DNA from: Sphingomonadales bacterium Ga0077531
Lineage (GTDB): Bacteria; Pseudomonadota; Alphaproteobacteria; Sphingomonadales; Sphingomonadaceae
Direction: 5' to 3'
Assembly (NCBI GenBank): GCA_001464915.1
Contig: LNED01000033.1
Location: 62,001-126,000, forward strand
Length of the DNA: 64,000 nucleotides
The notes under the pieces are model-generated. The model was not told the DNA's origin. It ran no database searches and was given only the letters and a program-made list of their open reading frames with translations. Positions within the stretch are counted from its first letter, which is position 1. Every line of letters begins with the position of its first letter. This document shows positions 27,426 through 35,461 of the stretch, in pieces. The position numbers and the translations under genes are program-made.

Positions 27426-29951
27426 CTAAAGCTCCCGCAGCGCCTGCGCCGGTTTGGCGCGCAGCAGTGGGAGCGATCCGGCCAGCGCGAAGGCCAGCAC
27501 CAGTCCTACGCCGAGGCCCAACACGCCGAGCACTTCGCCCCAATCGGGCAGCCAGTCGAATTCGAACAATTGGGTGATCACCACCCATGCCAGCGCCGAT
27601 CCCAGGCCGAGCGCGACCAGCGCCAGAACACCGGCGATCAGGCCATATTCGGCCAGTTGCAGCAGTAAGATCTGCCGACGGCTCGCCCCCAGCACCCGCA
27701 GCATCACCGTGTCATAAGTGCGCGAGGCGCGGGCCGCTGCAATCGCACCCATCAGCACCGCAAGGCCCGCAAGCACCGTCACCGCCGCCGCAGCGAGCGT
27801 GGCAAGGCTCACCTGCTGCAAGATCGTGCGCGCCTCTTTCAAAATACCGCCAACCTCGATCACCGAACTCGACGGCATTTCTTTGACCATTGCGCGCAGC
27901 AATCGCCCGCGCGCTTCACTGTCCGCGCCTTCGGGAAGGTCGATCGTGGCCGACAGGTTGTGCGGTGCATCGGCAATCGCGTTGCGGCTGAACACCAGCA
28001 GGAAGTTGAACCCCATGCTCTCCCAGTCGATCTCACGCAGCGACGCGATGCGTGCGGTGCGTTCGACGCCGAGAATGCCGACGGTGATGTAATCGCCCAC
28101 TTCAAGCCCTGCGGCCTTGGCGAGTTCGGCATCGACCGACACCAGCGGTTCGCCCTTGTGGAACGGGCTCCACCATTCGCCTGCGACCACGCGGTTGCCC
28201 TGCGGGATGGTGTCGGCATAGGTCAGCCCGCGTTCGCCGCGCAGGCCCCAGGCTCCTTCGGGAAGCTCCTCAAGATCGGCAACGCGGGTCATGTCGTCCT
28301 TCGGCCCGTAAGCCAGCACCGCGCCGCGCATGGTCGGCACGGTGCGGATCGCGGCCTTGGGGAAGTCCGCCTGCACCAGTTCGAAAAAGCGCGGCTCTTT
28401 GTCGCGCGGCACGTCGAGCACGAAGTAATCGGGCGCTTCCTGCGGCACGCGTTGCTGGATATTGCCGTCAATTGCGCTTTGCACCGCAGCGAGCAGCACG
28501 AAAGCGGCGAGGCCGAAACCGAGCGCGGTGACCAACGCCCCGGTCGGCGCGCCGGGGCGGTGGATGTTCGACAGCGCGCTCCTGAGCAACGGGTTGCGCG
28601 GACGCGGCAGGCGGCGGGCAAGGGTTTGGATCGCCCAGCCAAGTCCGGCCAGCAGCGCCAACGCTCCGCCCGCGCCGAGCAGGAACCCGCCCGACAGCAG
28701 CGGCTGCGCGGTGGTCAACAGCGCCAGCGCGCAGATCGCGGCAATGCCCAGCGCGGTGGCAATCAGCGCGCGTTTGTCCCGCGCCAGTGGCACCACGCCC
28801 GACCGCATCAGCGCCATCGCCGGATAGGTGCGCGCGCGCAGCAAGGGCGCGCCGGCAAACGCAAACGCGACCAGCAAGCCATAAGCCGCCGCCAGCGCCA
28901 GCGGGGCAGGGGCGATGATAAACCCGCTTTCAACCGGCAGCAGCCCTTGCAGCGCGCTTCCGAGCACCGGCGTGACCAGCACACCCACGGCCAGCCCGGC
29001 GATGCTCCCGATCAGCGCCGCAACGCCGATCTGCATGGCGTAAATCCGCACGATGTCGCCAGAAGTGGCACCCAGCACCTTCAACGTCGCAATGCTACCG
29101 CGCCGCTGATCGAGATAGGACGACACCCCGCCCGCAATCCCGATGCCCGCAATCACCAGCGCGGCAAGACCCACCAGCGTGAGAAAATCACTCATCTGCC
29201 GCACGAAGCGATCCGCTCCGGGGGAGGCACGGTCGCGGGTGCGGATGTCGAACCCGGCGTTGGGGAACGCCTTGGTCAGTGCCTCCTCGGTCGCTTCGGG
29301 ATCGCGGGCGGCGTTGGCGAAGGCGATGCGGTGCTTGCTCTGATACAGTGCGCCGGGTTGCAGCAGTCCGGCGGCGGCAGGCACGCTATCAGCGACGATC
29401 ACCGTCGGGCCTAACGCGAAACCTTCAGACAGGCGATCGGGCTCGTCCTTGATCACGCCCGCGGCTTTGAGCGTGACGGTGCCAACGGTGAAACTGTCGC
29501 CGACCTTGATGCCGAGCCGCTCAATCGCGGTTTCGGCAATCCAAGCGTCCATGCCCGAAGGCGCGCCGACGCTGCGGCCATCGGCCAACGTCAGCGTGCC
29601 GAACATCGGCCACTTGGCATCCACCGCTTTCAATTCGATCGGTGCAGCGGCGTCCGGCGTACTTGCCATCGCTTGCAGGCGGAACCCGCTGGAAATGGTG
29701 CCATAGGCGGCGAGTGCCTTGCGCTCATCGTCCGAAAGCCCGCGTTGCCACACCTCAACCTCAAGATCCCCGCCGAGCAATTCCTGCCCGGATGAGGCCA
29801 ACTCGCGCTCAATCGCCGAAGTCAGGGTGCCAATCGCGGCGAGCGCGGCGGTGCCGAGGAAGATACACACCAGCAGCAGGCGCAGCCCGCGAAACCGGCC
29901 ATTCAGATCGCGCCGGGCAATCGCCCATGCGGTTTTGAGGGGAAGGCTCAT
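27426..29951 (-). CDS. ABC transporter permease, FtsX-like (YbbP type)
   Basis: The ATG at 29951 overlaps the ATPase stop as ATGA, giving 841 residues. It begins MSLPLKTAWAIARRDLNGRF and has an early transmembrane helix followed by a large periplasmic domain. A cluster of helices with the FtsX signature (VGLAALVIAGIGIAGGVSSY, then GSIATLKVLGATSGDIVRIY) appears twice, the second near the C-terminus (VMLRVLGASRRQILLLQLAE). This double-FtsX layout matches YbbP permeases, mechanotransmission-type exporters associated with lipid or lipoprotein handling. With the ATPase and nearby SGNH esterase it resembles the E. coli ybbP-ybbA-tesA locus. Confidence 0.92.
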   Translation of the reverse strand: MSLPLKTAWAIARRDLNGRFRGLRLLLVCIFLGTAALAAIGTLTSAIERELASSGQELLGGDLEVEVWQRGLSDDERKALAAYGTISSGFRLQAMASTPDAAAPIELKAVDAKWPMFGTLTLADGRSVGAPSGMDAWIAETAIERLGIKVGDSFTVGTVTLKAAGVIKDEPDRLSEGFALGPTVIVADSVPAAAGLLQPGALYQSKHRIAFANAARDPEATEEALTKAFPNAGFDIRTRDRASPGADRFVRQMSDFLTLVGLAALVIAGIGIAGGVSSYLDQRRGSIATLKVLGATSGDIVRIYAMQIGVAALIGSIAGLAVGVLVTPVLGSALQGLLPVESGFIIAPAPLALAAAYGLLVAFAFAGAPLLRARTYPAMALMRSGVVPLARDKRALIATALGIAAICALALLTTAQPLLSGGFLLGAGGALALLAGLGWAIQTLARRLPRPRNPLLRSALSNIHRPGAPTGALVTALGFGLAAFVLLAAVQSAIDGNIQQRVPQEAPDYFVLDVPRDKEPRFFELVQADFPKAAIRTVPTMRGAVLAYGPKDDMTRVADLEELPEGAWGLRGERGLTYADTIPQGNRVVAGEWWSPFHKGEPLVSVDAELAKAAGLEVGDYITVGILGVERTARIASLREIDWESMGFNFLLVFSRNAIADAPHNLSATIDLPEGADSEARGRLLRAMVKEMPSSSVIEVGGILKEARTILQQVSLATLAAAAVTVLAGLAVLMGAIAAARASRTYDTVMLRVLGASRRQILLLQLAEYGLIAGVLALVALGLGSALAWVVITQLFEFDWLPDWGEVLGVLGLGVGLVLAFALAGSLPLLRAKPAQALREL

Positions 29952-30643
29952 CGTGAGCCCGTGGTGTCCGAGACAATCACCCCGTCGGCCATTGTCAGCA
30001 CTCGTTCGCACCGCGCAGCGAGGCTGGCATCGTGGGTGATGATCAATAGCGTCGCGCCGGTTTCAGCGCGGCGAGCGAACAGCAGGTTGATGATCTCTTC
30101 GCCCGTGGCAGCATCAAGGTTGCCGGTCGGCTCGTCAGCGAAGATCAGCTCTGGGCGCGGCGCGGTGGCGCGGGCTATGGCAACGCGTTGCTGCTCACCG
30201 CCGGAAAGCTGGGTGGGGTAATGCCCAGTGCGGTGGCCGAGGCCGACTGCTTCGAGTTCCGCCAGCGCACGCGGCGCGGCGTCGGGCATCGCGGCCAGTT
30301 CCATCGGGGTCGCGACATTTTCGGCGGCAGTCATGGTCGGGAGCAGGTGGAAGGCTTGCAGCACAATCCCGATCCGCCCCCGACGCGCGGCGGCCAGTCC
30401 ATCTTCCGAAAGCCCGGCGAAATCGGCGCCCGCTACGGTCAGTGTGCCGCCACTGGCGCGCTCCAGCCCTGACAGCACCGCCATCAGCGAGCTTTTGCCT
30501 GAGCCTGATGGGCCAAGCAGCGCGACGACCTCGCCGCGCGCGATGTCGAGATCAATCCCGCGCAGGATCGTGACCGGCGCAGCATTGCTGCCGAGGGTGA
30601 GGGTAAGGTTACGGGCGCTGATTGCGAGAGAGGGGCTTGTCAC
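29948..30643 (-). CDS. ABC transporter ATP-binding protein (YbbA/LolD type)
   Basis: The 231-residue ATPase has Walker A GPSGSGKSSLMAVLSG (about 43-58), the signature LSGGEQQRVAIARA, Walker B LIFADEPTGNLD and the switch His in LLIITHDASLAARC. The first base of its TGA overlaps the permease ATG, so the two are made in step. It is divergent from the SGNH esterase gene with about 60 bp between starts. This divergent ATPase/esterase pairing is the same arrangement as ybbA and tesA in enterobacteria. Confidence 0.95.
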   Translation of the reverse strand: MTSPSLAISARNLTLTLGSNAAPVTILRGIDLDIARGEVVALLGPSGSGKSSLMAVLSGLERASGGTLTVAGADFAGLSEDGLAAARRGRIGIVLQAFHLLPTMTAAENVATPMELAAMPDAAPRALAELEAVGLGHRTGHYPTQLSGGEQQRVAIARATAPRPELIFADEPTGNLDAATGEEIINLLFARRAETGATLLIITHDASLAARCERVLTMADGVIVSDTTGSR

Positions 30644-30702
30644 GGGGTTCCGATGGCATAGGTGGGGATTTGCAACAAGCTACAGCTAAGAAGGGCTCGC
30701 AG

Positions 30703-31440
30703 ATGCACAAGCGCGGTTGGTCGAATATTGTCATAATTGGCGCTGCGGCCCTCGCGTTGCCACTAACCCTTGGCGCTTGCAGCGATGGTGCCGATGCGGA
30801 CACCGCCCGCGCGCCCGAAGTGGCGGAGGATGGGGCCGCCGCGCTACCCGCAATCCCGGTCGTGGGGCCGGAGCGGACGATCATCGCTTTCGGCGACAGC
30901 CTGTTCGCAGGCTACGGCCTCGACCCGCGCGATTCCTATCCTGAAAAGCTGGAAAATGCGCTGCGGGCCAAGGGCATCAACGCGGATATCATTAATGCCG
31001 GGGTTTCGGGCGATACCACCGCCGCCGGGTTGAACCGGCTGGAATTCACGCTGGCAGCGATGGAGCAGCCCCCGGCGCTTTTGATCCTGGAACTGGGCGG
31101 TAATGATCTGCTGCGCGGGCTGGAGCCGGACGAGACCAAGGCGAACCTTGGCAAGATGCTGGCTATCCTACAGGAGCAGAACGTGCCGGTGCTGCTGATG
31201 GGGATGCGCAGCCCCCCGAACTACGGCCCAGAATATCAGGCGCAGTTCGATGCGCTCTATCGCGATCTTGCCAAGCAATATGGCGTGGCCCTGATCCCGT
31301 TCTGGCTGGAAGATATCTACCGCGAACCGGAGCTGTTCCAGTCCGACCGGATTCACCCCACGGCTGACGGGATTGAGCGATTGGTTGCGGCAACCTTGGG
31401 CGAGGTTGAGGGGGCTTTGCCTCCGCCAGAGGGGCCTTAG
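30703..31440 (+). CDS. Arylesterase / lysophospholipase, SGNH family (TesA-like)
   Basis: Start ATG 30703 gives 245 residues with a signal peptide that ends in a probable lipobox (LPLTLGACSDG, Cys about residue 27). The four SGNH blocks are all visible: GDSLFAGYGLD with nucleophile Ser, the Gly of GVSGDTTAAGLNRL, GGNDLLRGLEP with the Asn, and the catalytic Asp-His pair in SDRIHPTADGIERL. These are TesA-type hydrolases of thioesters and lysophospholipids in the periplasm. The lipoprotein anchor is a variation on the usual soluble form. Confidence 0.92.
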   Translation: MHKRGWSNIVIIGAAALALPLTLGACSDGADADTARAPEVAEDGAAALPAIPVVGPERTIIAFGDSLFAGYGLDPRDSYPEKLENALRAKGINADIINAGVSGDTTAAGLNRLEFTLAAMEQPPALLILELGGNDLLRGLEPDETKANLGKMLAILQEQNVPVLLMGMRSPPNYGPEYQAQFDALYRDLAKQYGVALIPFWLEDIYREPELFQSDRIHPTADGIERLVAATLGEVEGALPPPEGP

Positions 31441-31458
31441 ACCCCCCTTAGGTTGCGG

Positions 31459-32547
31459 CTAGACCCGCTCCACGCTCCCGCCGCTGACGCGCCAGATCGC
31501 GGCCTCACCGCGAATTGCATCGAAGGGTGCAAGCTCAGTCCCCGTCATCCACACCTGTGCTTGGCCTTCCCGCAACCGACGGAACAGTTCGGTGCGGCGG
31601 ACGGGATCAAGGTGCGCGGCGACTTCATCAAGTAGCAGCACGCTTGGCCGCCCAGCCGAGGCGAGGATGCCGTGAGCCAGCGTGATCGCGATCAGCATCG
31701 CCTTCTGCTCGCCGGTGGAACATGATGCGGCGGGTTGGTGGGTGGAGGCCATCACCACTTCCAATTCATCGCGCTGCGGCCCGGTGAGCGCGCGCCCTGC
31801 CGCCCTGTCGTGCGGGCGATTGCGGGCGAGTTCAGCGCGCAAGGCTGTCTCGTCGACCGGCCCGCCGGGGCGATAAGTCAGGGCAGGGCGGGCGAAGGGC
31901 TCGGGCGGCAGGGCGGAGAGTTCATCCACCAACCGCGCCGCCAGCATTGCGCGGGTGCCTGCGACCGCCGCGCCGTGATCGGCCACCTGTGCCTCCACTG
32001 CGTCGAGCCAGCGCGCGTCGCCGCCATTGTCGAGCAATCGCCCGCGTTCGCGCAAGCTCGTCTCCAGCGCACCCACCCGCCGTGCATGATCGGGCGCGAT
32101 AGCCAACGCCATGCGGTCCATGAACCGCCGCCGTGCGCCGGCGCTGTCGGTGAACAATCCGTCCATCGCCGGGGTCAGCCAGCTGAGCGCCAGCCATTCC
32201 GCCAGGCTCGCCGCGCTGGCAGGTGCGCTATTGACCCGCACCAACCGCCGTCCGGGCTGCCCGGCCTCGGTATAGGTGCCAAGCCTTGCCGACAGCGTGC
32301 CCTGTTCGATCAGGCTCGCACCGATGGCGAAGGGTAGCGGCGGATCGCCCGGAGCAGCCCTTCGCGCTATGTCGCCAAGGTTTGCGCGCCGCAGTCCGCG
32401 TCCGGGGCCGAGCAACGAGATCGCTTCGAGCAGGTTGGTTTTTCCCGCCCCATTCTCCCCCACCAGCAGATTGAAATGCGCCGTCTCCGCCAGCGTGGTC
32501 GCGGCGTGATTACGGACATTTTCAAGGCTGATCTTGCTGAGCGCCAT
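31459..32547 (-). CDS. recF: DNA replication and repair protein RecF
   Basis: The 362-residue protein starts with the conserved ALSKISLENVRNHAATTL. Walker A is GENGAGKTNLLEAISLLGPG (about 31-50), the SMC-like signature is SCSTGEQKAMLIAITLA and Walker B is VLLLDEVAAHLDPVRR. RecF loads RecA at gaps with RecO and RecR. It is not next to dnaN or gyrB as in the classic oriC neighbourhood. It is convergent with the esterase gene and divergent from the sigma-54 unit to its right. Confidence 0.95.
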   Translation of the reverse strand: MALSKISLENVRNHAATTLAETAHFNLLVGENGAGKTNLLEAISLLGPGRGLRRANLGDIARRAAPGDPPLPFAIGASLIEQGTLSARLGTYTEAGQPGRRLVRVNSAPASAASLAEWLALSWLTPAMDGLFTDSAGARRRFMDRMALAIAPDHARRVGALETSLRERGRLLDNGGDARWLDAVEAQVADHGAAVAGTRAMLAARLVDELSALPPEPFARPALTYRPGGPVDETALRAELARNRPHDRAAGRALTGPQRDELEVVMASTHQPAASCSTGEQKAMLIAITLAHGILASAGRPSVLLLDEVAAHLDPVRRTELFRRLREGQAQVWMTGTELAPFDAIRGEAAIWRVSGGSVERV

Positions 32548-32617
32548 ACTTCCTGCGCGGGTAGCACAGGGTGACGAATTGGCCAGAGCCGCCCTCCCAA
32601 AATCCGCAATCCCAAAC

Positions 32618-32636
32618 CTTGGGAAAAATTACCAAG
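32618..32636. promoter_or_regulatory. Dyad, candidate enhancer-binding-protein site
   Basis: CTTGG (32618-32622) and CCAAG (32632-32636) form an inverted repeat with a 9-bp AT-rich spacer. Its centre is roughly 110 bp upstream of the start site predicted from the -24/-12 promoter. That is the usual distance for a sigma-54 activator such as PspF. It is a candidate only, since a 5-bp arm is short. A second dyad, AATGGC/GCCATT (32681-32700), lies closer to the promoter. Confidence 0.35.
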
Positions 32637-32709
32637 CTTTCGCTCAGATGAACGGGCTGTTTGCGGCGAGAAAGCATCAGAATGGCGGAAATCAGCCATT
32701 TTTCAAGTT

Positions 32710-32725
32710 TGGCACGGCCCGTGCA
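32710..32725 (+). promoter_or_regulatory. Sigma-54 (RpoN) -24/-12 promoter
   Basis: TGGCACG at 32710-32716, four bases, then GTGCA at 32721-32725 matches the consensus TGGCACG-N4-TTGCW at all but one position. The invariant GG (32711-32712) and GC (32723-32724) are exactly 12 bases apart. The predicted start site is near 32736, about 50 bp before the first micropeptide ATG. The promoter drives the small membrane-peptide/PspC unit, which fits the known sigma-54 control of phage-shock operons. Confidence 0.72.
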
Positions 32726-32788
32726 GAGTACTTTGCATCCCCGGGATGGTCCCGGAACACAGTGAAAAACACCAAAGGAGATTACCCA

Positions 32789-32902
32789 ATGTTTGCTCAA
32801 GACACCTCGAACCGTCTGTTCGCTGCCGCTTTCTCGGTCATCATTTCGGCCGCGTTTCTTGCCTACGCGATCATCCCCGCCAGCCCCGGCCTCGTTGCCT
32901 GA
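32789..32902 (+). CDS. 37-residue single-pass membrane micropeptide, copy 1
   Basis: A Shine-Dalgarno AAAGGAG lies 8 bp before the ATG. The 37-residue product has a short polar N-terminus (MFAQDTSNRL), one hydrophobic helix (about 11-29) and a conserved end AYAIIPASPGLVA. The next gene encodes a paralogue with 22 of 37 identical residues, including the whole AYAIIPASPG block. This conservation, with a proper ribosome site for each, supports real translation. No family is recognised; position before a PspC gene and behind a sigma-54 promoter suggests an envelope-stress role (inference). Confidence 0.8.
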   Translation: MFAQDTSNRLFAAAFSVIISAAFLAYAIIPASPGLVA

Positions 32903-32938
32903 GCCTCACCACCCCCATTTGAAGAAGGATTAAGTCTC

Positions 32939-33052
32939 ATGTTCCGCCCCGAAACCAGCGCTCGCTTTGTCTCAGCCGCCTTTGCTGTCGTGCTGACGGT
33001 TGCAAGCTTCGCCTATGCGATCATCCCTGCCAGCCCCGGCATGGTTGCCTGA
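32939..33052 (+). CDS. 37-residue single-pass membrane micropeptide, copy 2
   Basis: This tandem paralogue of the preceding peptide has exactly the same length and layout: MFRPETSARF, a hydrophobic helix and AYAIIPASPGMVA at the end. It is preceded by GAAGGA as ribosome site, 36 bp after the first copy's stop. Differences are concentrated in the N-terminal polar part and in conservative changes within the helix, the pattern expected for a duplicated gene kept under selection. The Pro-rich C-terminus probably lies at the periplasmic face. Confidence 0.8.
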   Translation: MFRPETSARFVSAAFAVVLTVASFAYAIIPASPGMVA

Positions 33053-33097
33053 CGCCTGCGCACTCGCCTCAACTTTCGGATTTAAGGGACTTTTGAT

Positions 33098-33313
33098 ATG
33101 ACCAACCTCACCAACACCCCCGGCGGAAAGCCGCCCCGCACGAGCTTTCGGCTCGACAAGAACAACGGAAAGGTTTTCGGCGTGTGTGCCGGGATCGGTG
33201 ACTATTTCGGCATCGATACGATGCTGGTGCGGATCGGCTTTGTCGCGGCAGCACTGTTCGGCTTCGGCGCACCGGTGCTGATCTACCTCGCGATTGCTTT
33301 GATCGCGGACTAA
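33098..33313 (+). CDS. PspC-domain protein (phage-shock-like)
   Basis: The 71-residue protein has a polar N-terminus, then the PspC-domain sequence FRLDKNNGKVFGVCAGIGDY followed by FGIDTMLVRIGFVAAALFGF and a second hydrophobic stretch. In enterobacteria PspC is an inner-membrane sensor that frees PspA under envelope stress. This version is short, comprising little more than the domain itself, and no pspA or pspB is in the window. It lies 45 bp after the second micropeptide and should be on the same sigma-54 transcript. Confidence 0.9.
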   Translation: MTNLTNTPGGKPPRTSFRLDKNNGKVFGVCAGIGDYFGIDTMLVRIGFVAAALFGFGAPVLIYLAIALIAD

Positions 33314-33326
33314 TTTTTGCTGGCAA

Positions 33327-33350
33327 GCGGGCACCTCATGTGGTGCCCGC
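33327..33350. terminator. Hairpin between pspC-like gene and SDR gene
   Basis: GCGGGCACC (33327-33335) and GGTGCCCGC (33342-33350) form a perfect 9-bp stem with a six-base loop between convergent genes. There is no T-run in either direction, so termination strength is uncertain. Confidence 0.6.
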
Positions 33351-33360
33351 CGCCCGGCAA

Positions 33361-34143
33361 TTACATGGCGCTGATGCCGCCATCCAGTTTCAGCTCTGCC
33401 CCGGTCATGAAGCGGCTTTCGTCGCTCGCCAGATAGAGCACCGCGTTGGCGATGTCGTTGGGCTCGCCGACGAATTTGAGCGGAATTTGCCGCGCCAGCT
33501 TTTCCAGTAACACTTCGCGATCGAGCGAGGCTGCCTTGGCTGTCCCATCAAGGATCGGCGTATCGACAAAGGTCGGGTGCACCGAATTGCAGCGGATATT
33601 CATGCCCTTTTTCGCGCAGTGCAGCGCGATTGATTTCGACAGCATCCACACCGCTGCCTTTGATGCGTTGTAAGCGGGCATGGTGTCGCTCGCGATCAGG
33701 CCCGCGATCGACGAGATGTTGATGATCGACCCCGGCGCGTGCTCGCGCATCAGCGGCAGGGCTTTCTGGCAGCCGTGGAAGATCGAATTGACGTTGATGT
33801 CAAAACACCGCTGCCAATCTTCGAAGGTGCAGGCCTCGATATTGCCCGCGACCCCGATCCCGGCATTGTTGACCAGCACGTTGAGCCCGCCGAGGTGTTC
33901 GCGCGCGGCATCGACCGCGGCTTCCCACTGCGCCGGGTCGGTCACATCATGCGCGATGCTGAACGCAGTGCCAGCGCCCATTTCGGCGTTGATGATCGCC
34001 GCCGTTTCCGCCGCGCCCGCGCCGTTGATGTCGGTCGCCAGCACCCGCGCGCCTTCTTGCGCCAGCCGGATGCAATGCGCGCGGCCCAAGCCTTGCGCGG
34101 CCCCGGTTACCAGGGCCATCTTGCCTGCTACTCTGCCTGCCAT
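33361..34143 (-). CDS. Short-chain dehydrogenase/reductase
   Basis: The 260-residue classical SDR has the cofactor motif VTGAAQGLGRAHC (about 12-24), the stabilising NNAG (LVNNAGIGVAGN), the catalytic Ser in NISSIAGLIASD and the Tyr-x3-Lys in MPAYNASKAAV. An Asp at the end of strand 2 (ATDINGAG) predicts NAD(H) preference. The substrate (hydroxysteroid, sugar alcohol or other alcohol) cannot be told. It lies three bases after the NUDIX gene, so the two are co-transcribed. Confidence 0.92.
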   Translation of the reverse strand: MAGRVAGKMALVTGAAQGLGRAHCIRLAQEGARVLATDINGAGAAETAAIINAEMGAGTAFSIAHDVTDPAQWEAAVDAAREHLGGLNVLVNNAGIGVAGNIEACTFEDWQRCFDINVNSIFHGCQKALPLMREHAPGSIINISSIAGLIASDTMPAYNASKAAVWMLSKSIALHCAKKGMNIRCNSVHPTFVDTPILDGTAKAASLDREVLLEKLARQIPLKFVGEPNDIANAVLYLASDESRFMTGAELKLDGGISAM

Positions 34144-34146
34144 AAT

Positions 34147-34707
34147 TCAATCCTCTCCCAAGTATCCCGGTGTCAAAAGCATCGCTATCCGGACATCGAC
34201 CGCGTGGCCAGCCCGCCGCCATTCGGCCACGAAACGCGCCAGATCGCGCAAGGCGACCCGGTGGACGGTGATATTCTCGCCTTCGGTGCCGCCCCCTTCG
34301 CCAACCTGCTCGAGGCCGGTGGCCTTCAACAGTATGAAGCATTCCGAGACCATGCCGGGCGAGGAGTAGAATTCACCCAGCATCTCAAGCGTGCTGGCGC
34401 GGTAGCCGGTTTCTTCCTCCAGCTCGCGTGCGGCGGCGGTGAGCGCGTCCTCGCCTTCATTGCCTGCGTCGTCACCGATCAGGCCCGCCGGAATCTCAAG
34501 GCTGAAGCGCCCCAACGGCACGCGGTATTGGCTGACGAGGATCACGTGGCGGGTGCCATCCGCGTCATCATCCAGCGCGATAATAGCGGCGGCCCGGATG
34601 CCGCGTGCCCGCCCGACATATTCCCAGCGCCCGCGTGTTTTGGCGGTGATGAAGCGGCCTTCCCACATCACCTGTTCGGGCAGGTCGGCGTCACGATCTT
34701 TTTGCAA
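34147..34707 (-). CDS. NUDIX hydrolase (ADP-ribose pyrophosphatase-like)
   Basis: The 186-residue protein has a NUDIX box with the core AARELEEETGYRAS preceded by EDALT. The leading Gly is displaced by two residues (LIGDDAGNEGE), a minor variation. The region FYSSPGMVSE downstream of the box is typical of ADP-ribose/ADP-sugar pyrophosphatases. A Pro-rich or dimer-exchanged N-terminus is not evident. It is the first gene of a two-gene unit with the SDR. Confidence 0.9.
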   Translation of the reverse strand: MQKDRDADLPEQVMWEGRFITAKTRGRWEYVGRARGIRAAAIIALDDDADGTRHVILVSQYRVPLGRFSLEIPAGLIGDDAGNEGEDALTAAARELEEETGYRASTLEMLGEFYSSPGMVSECFILLKATGLEQVGEGGGTEGENITVHRVALRDLARFVAEWRRAGHAVDVRIAMLLTPGYLGED

Positions 34708-34784
34708 AGGGTACTCCGTCGAGGCAGGCTGGCTTGCGCACTGCGAGACAGGCTCTGCCGCTCCGGGTCAAGGGGGAAGGGCGC

Positions 34785-35459
34785 TTAAATCTCGATCAAC
34801 CGATCCGGCAGCTCGTTCACGTCATTTTCGCCGCGCGGGAAGTGCTGAGCCAGGACAAAGCCAACATCACGGATGCCGACCGCCAGGCCTTCGGCGATCC
34901 GGCCCTTGCGGATTTCCACCAGCATGTCGCCCATCGCCTCGCCCCAGACTTCTGCCGGGACTTGTCCGGCGATGCTTTCATCGGCGACAATCTCTGCCCG
35001 ATGTTCGCGCATCGACAGGTAGATCATCACCCCGGTGCGCCCGGTGGTGCGGCGATCTGCGCCAACCTTGAATTGGCGCACCGCCTGATTGTGAACGCGG
35101 ATCGTCTTGGTAGGGCCGGGGATCAGCCAGAACTTCAATGGTTCCCACTGCTGCACCAGCATCACAGCGATGAATTTGACCAGGCCAAGTCCGATCACCA
35201 TGCTGGCCAGCTCGCCTGTGCTCCATTGATGGCCCCAACCGCCAAACGCCAAATCCCAGCCGTCAAGAAACGGGCGCGGGAAGGCTGCGAACACGCTCAT
35301 CGCAGTGAACGCCGCACCCGCTGCCCATAGCAGGGCCACGTCGGTGTAACCGTCTGAACGGTCGGTCAGGACAGTCACGATCTCGCCCGAGGTGTGTGCT
35401 TCCGCCGCCGTAACCGCGTCACTGACGAGCTTGTGTCCGGCATCATCAAGAAAGGCCAT
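34785..35459 (-). CDS. TPM-domain membrane protein (second of pair)
   Basis: The start was set at ATG 35459 (MAFLDDAGHKLVSD..., 224 residues), two bases after the upstream stop; the longer frame only adds an antisense copy of the neighbour's Gly-rich tail. The N-terminal part (AEAHTSGEIVTVLTDRSDGY) and the late LSMREHRAEIVADESIAGQV carry the TPM fold pattern. Between them are two hydrophobic segments (about 43-90), unlike the secreted partner. A role with LemA in envelope maintenance is inferred from context only. Confidence 0.85.
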   Translation of the reverse strand: MAFLDDAGHKLVSDAVTAAEAHTSGEIVTVLTDRSDGYTDVALLWAAGAAFTAMSVFAAFPRPFLDGWDLAFGGWGHQWSTGELASMVIGLGLVKFIAVMLVQQWEPLKFWLIPGPTKTIRVHNQAVRQFKVGADRRTTGRTGVMIYLSMREHRAEIVADESIAGQVPAEVWGEAMGDMLVEIRKGRIAEGLAVGIRDVGFVLAQHFPRGENDVNELPDRLIEI

Positions 35460-35461
35460 TG

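Noticed and set aside
27960-29414. 484-residue open frame opposite the FtsX-type permease
   Set aside because: Low-complexity antisense frame rich in Arg/Gln, with no start signal or family match.
32681-32700. AATGGC/GCCATT dyad as the activator site of the sigma-54 promoter
   Set aside because: It is only about 45 bp upstream of the predicted start, too close for a usual enhancer site; the dyad at 32618-32636 fits better.
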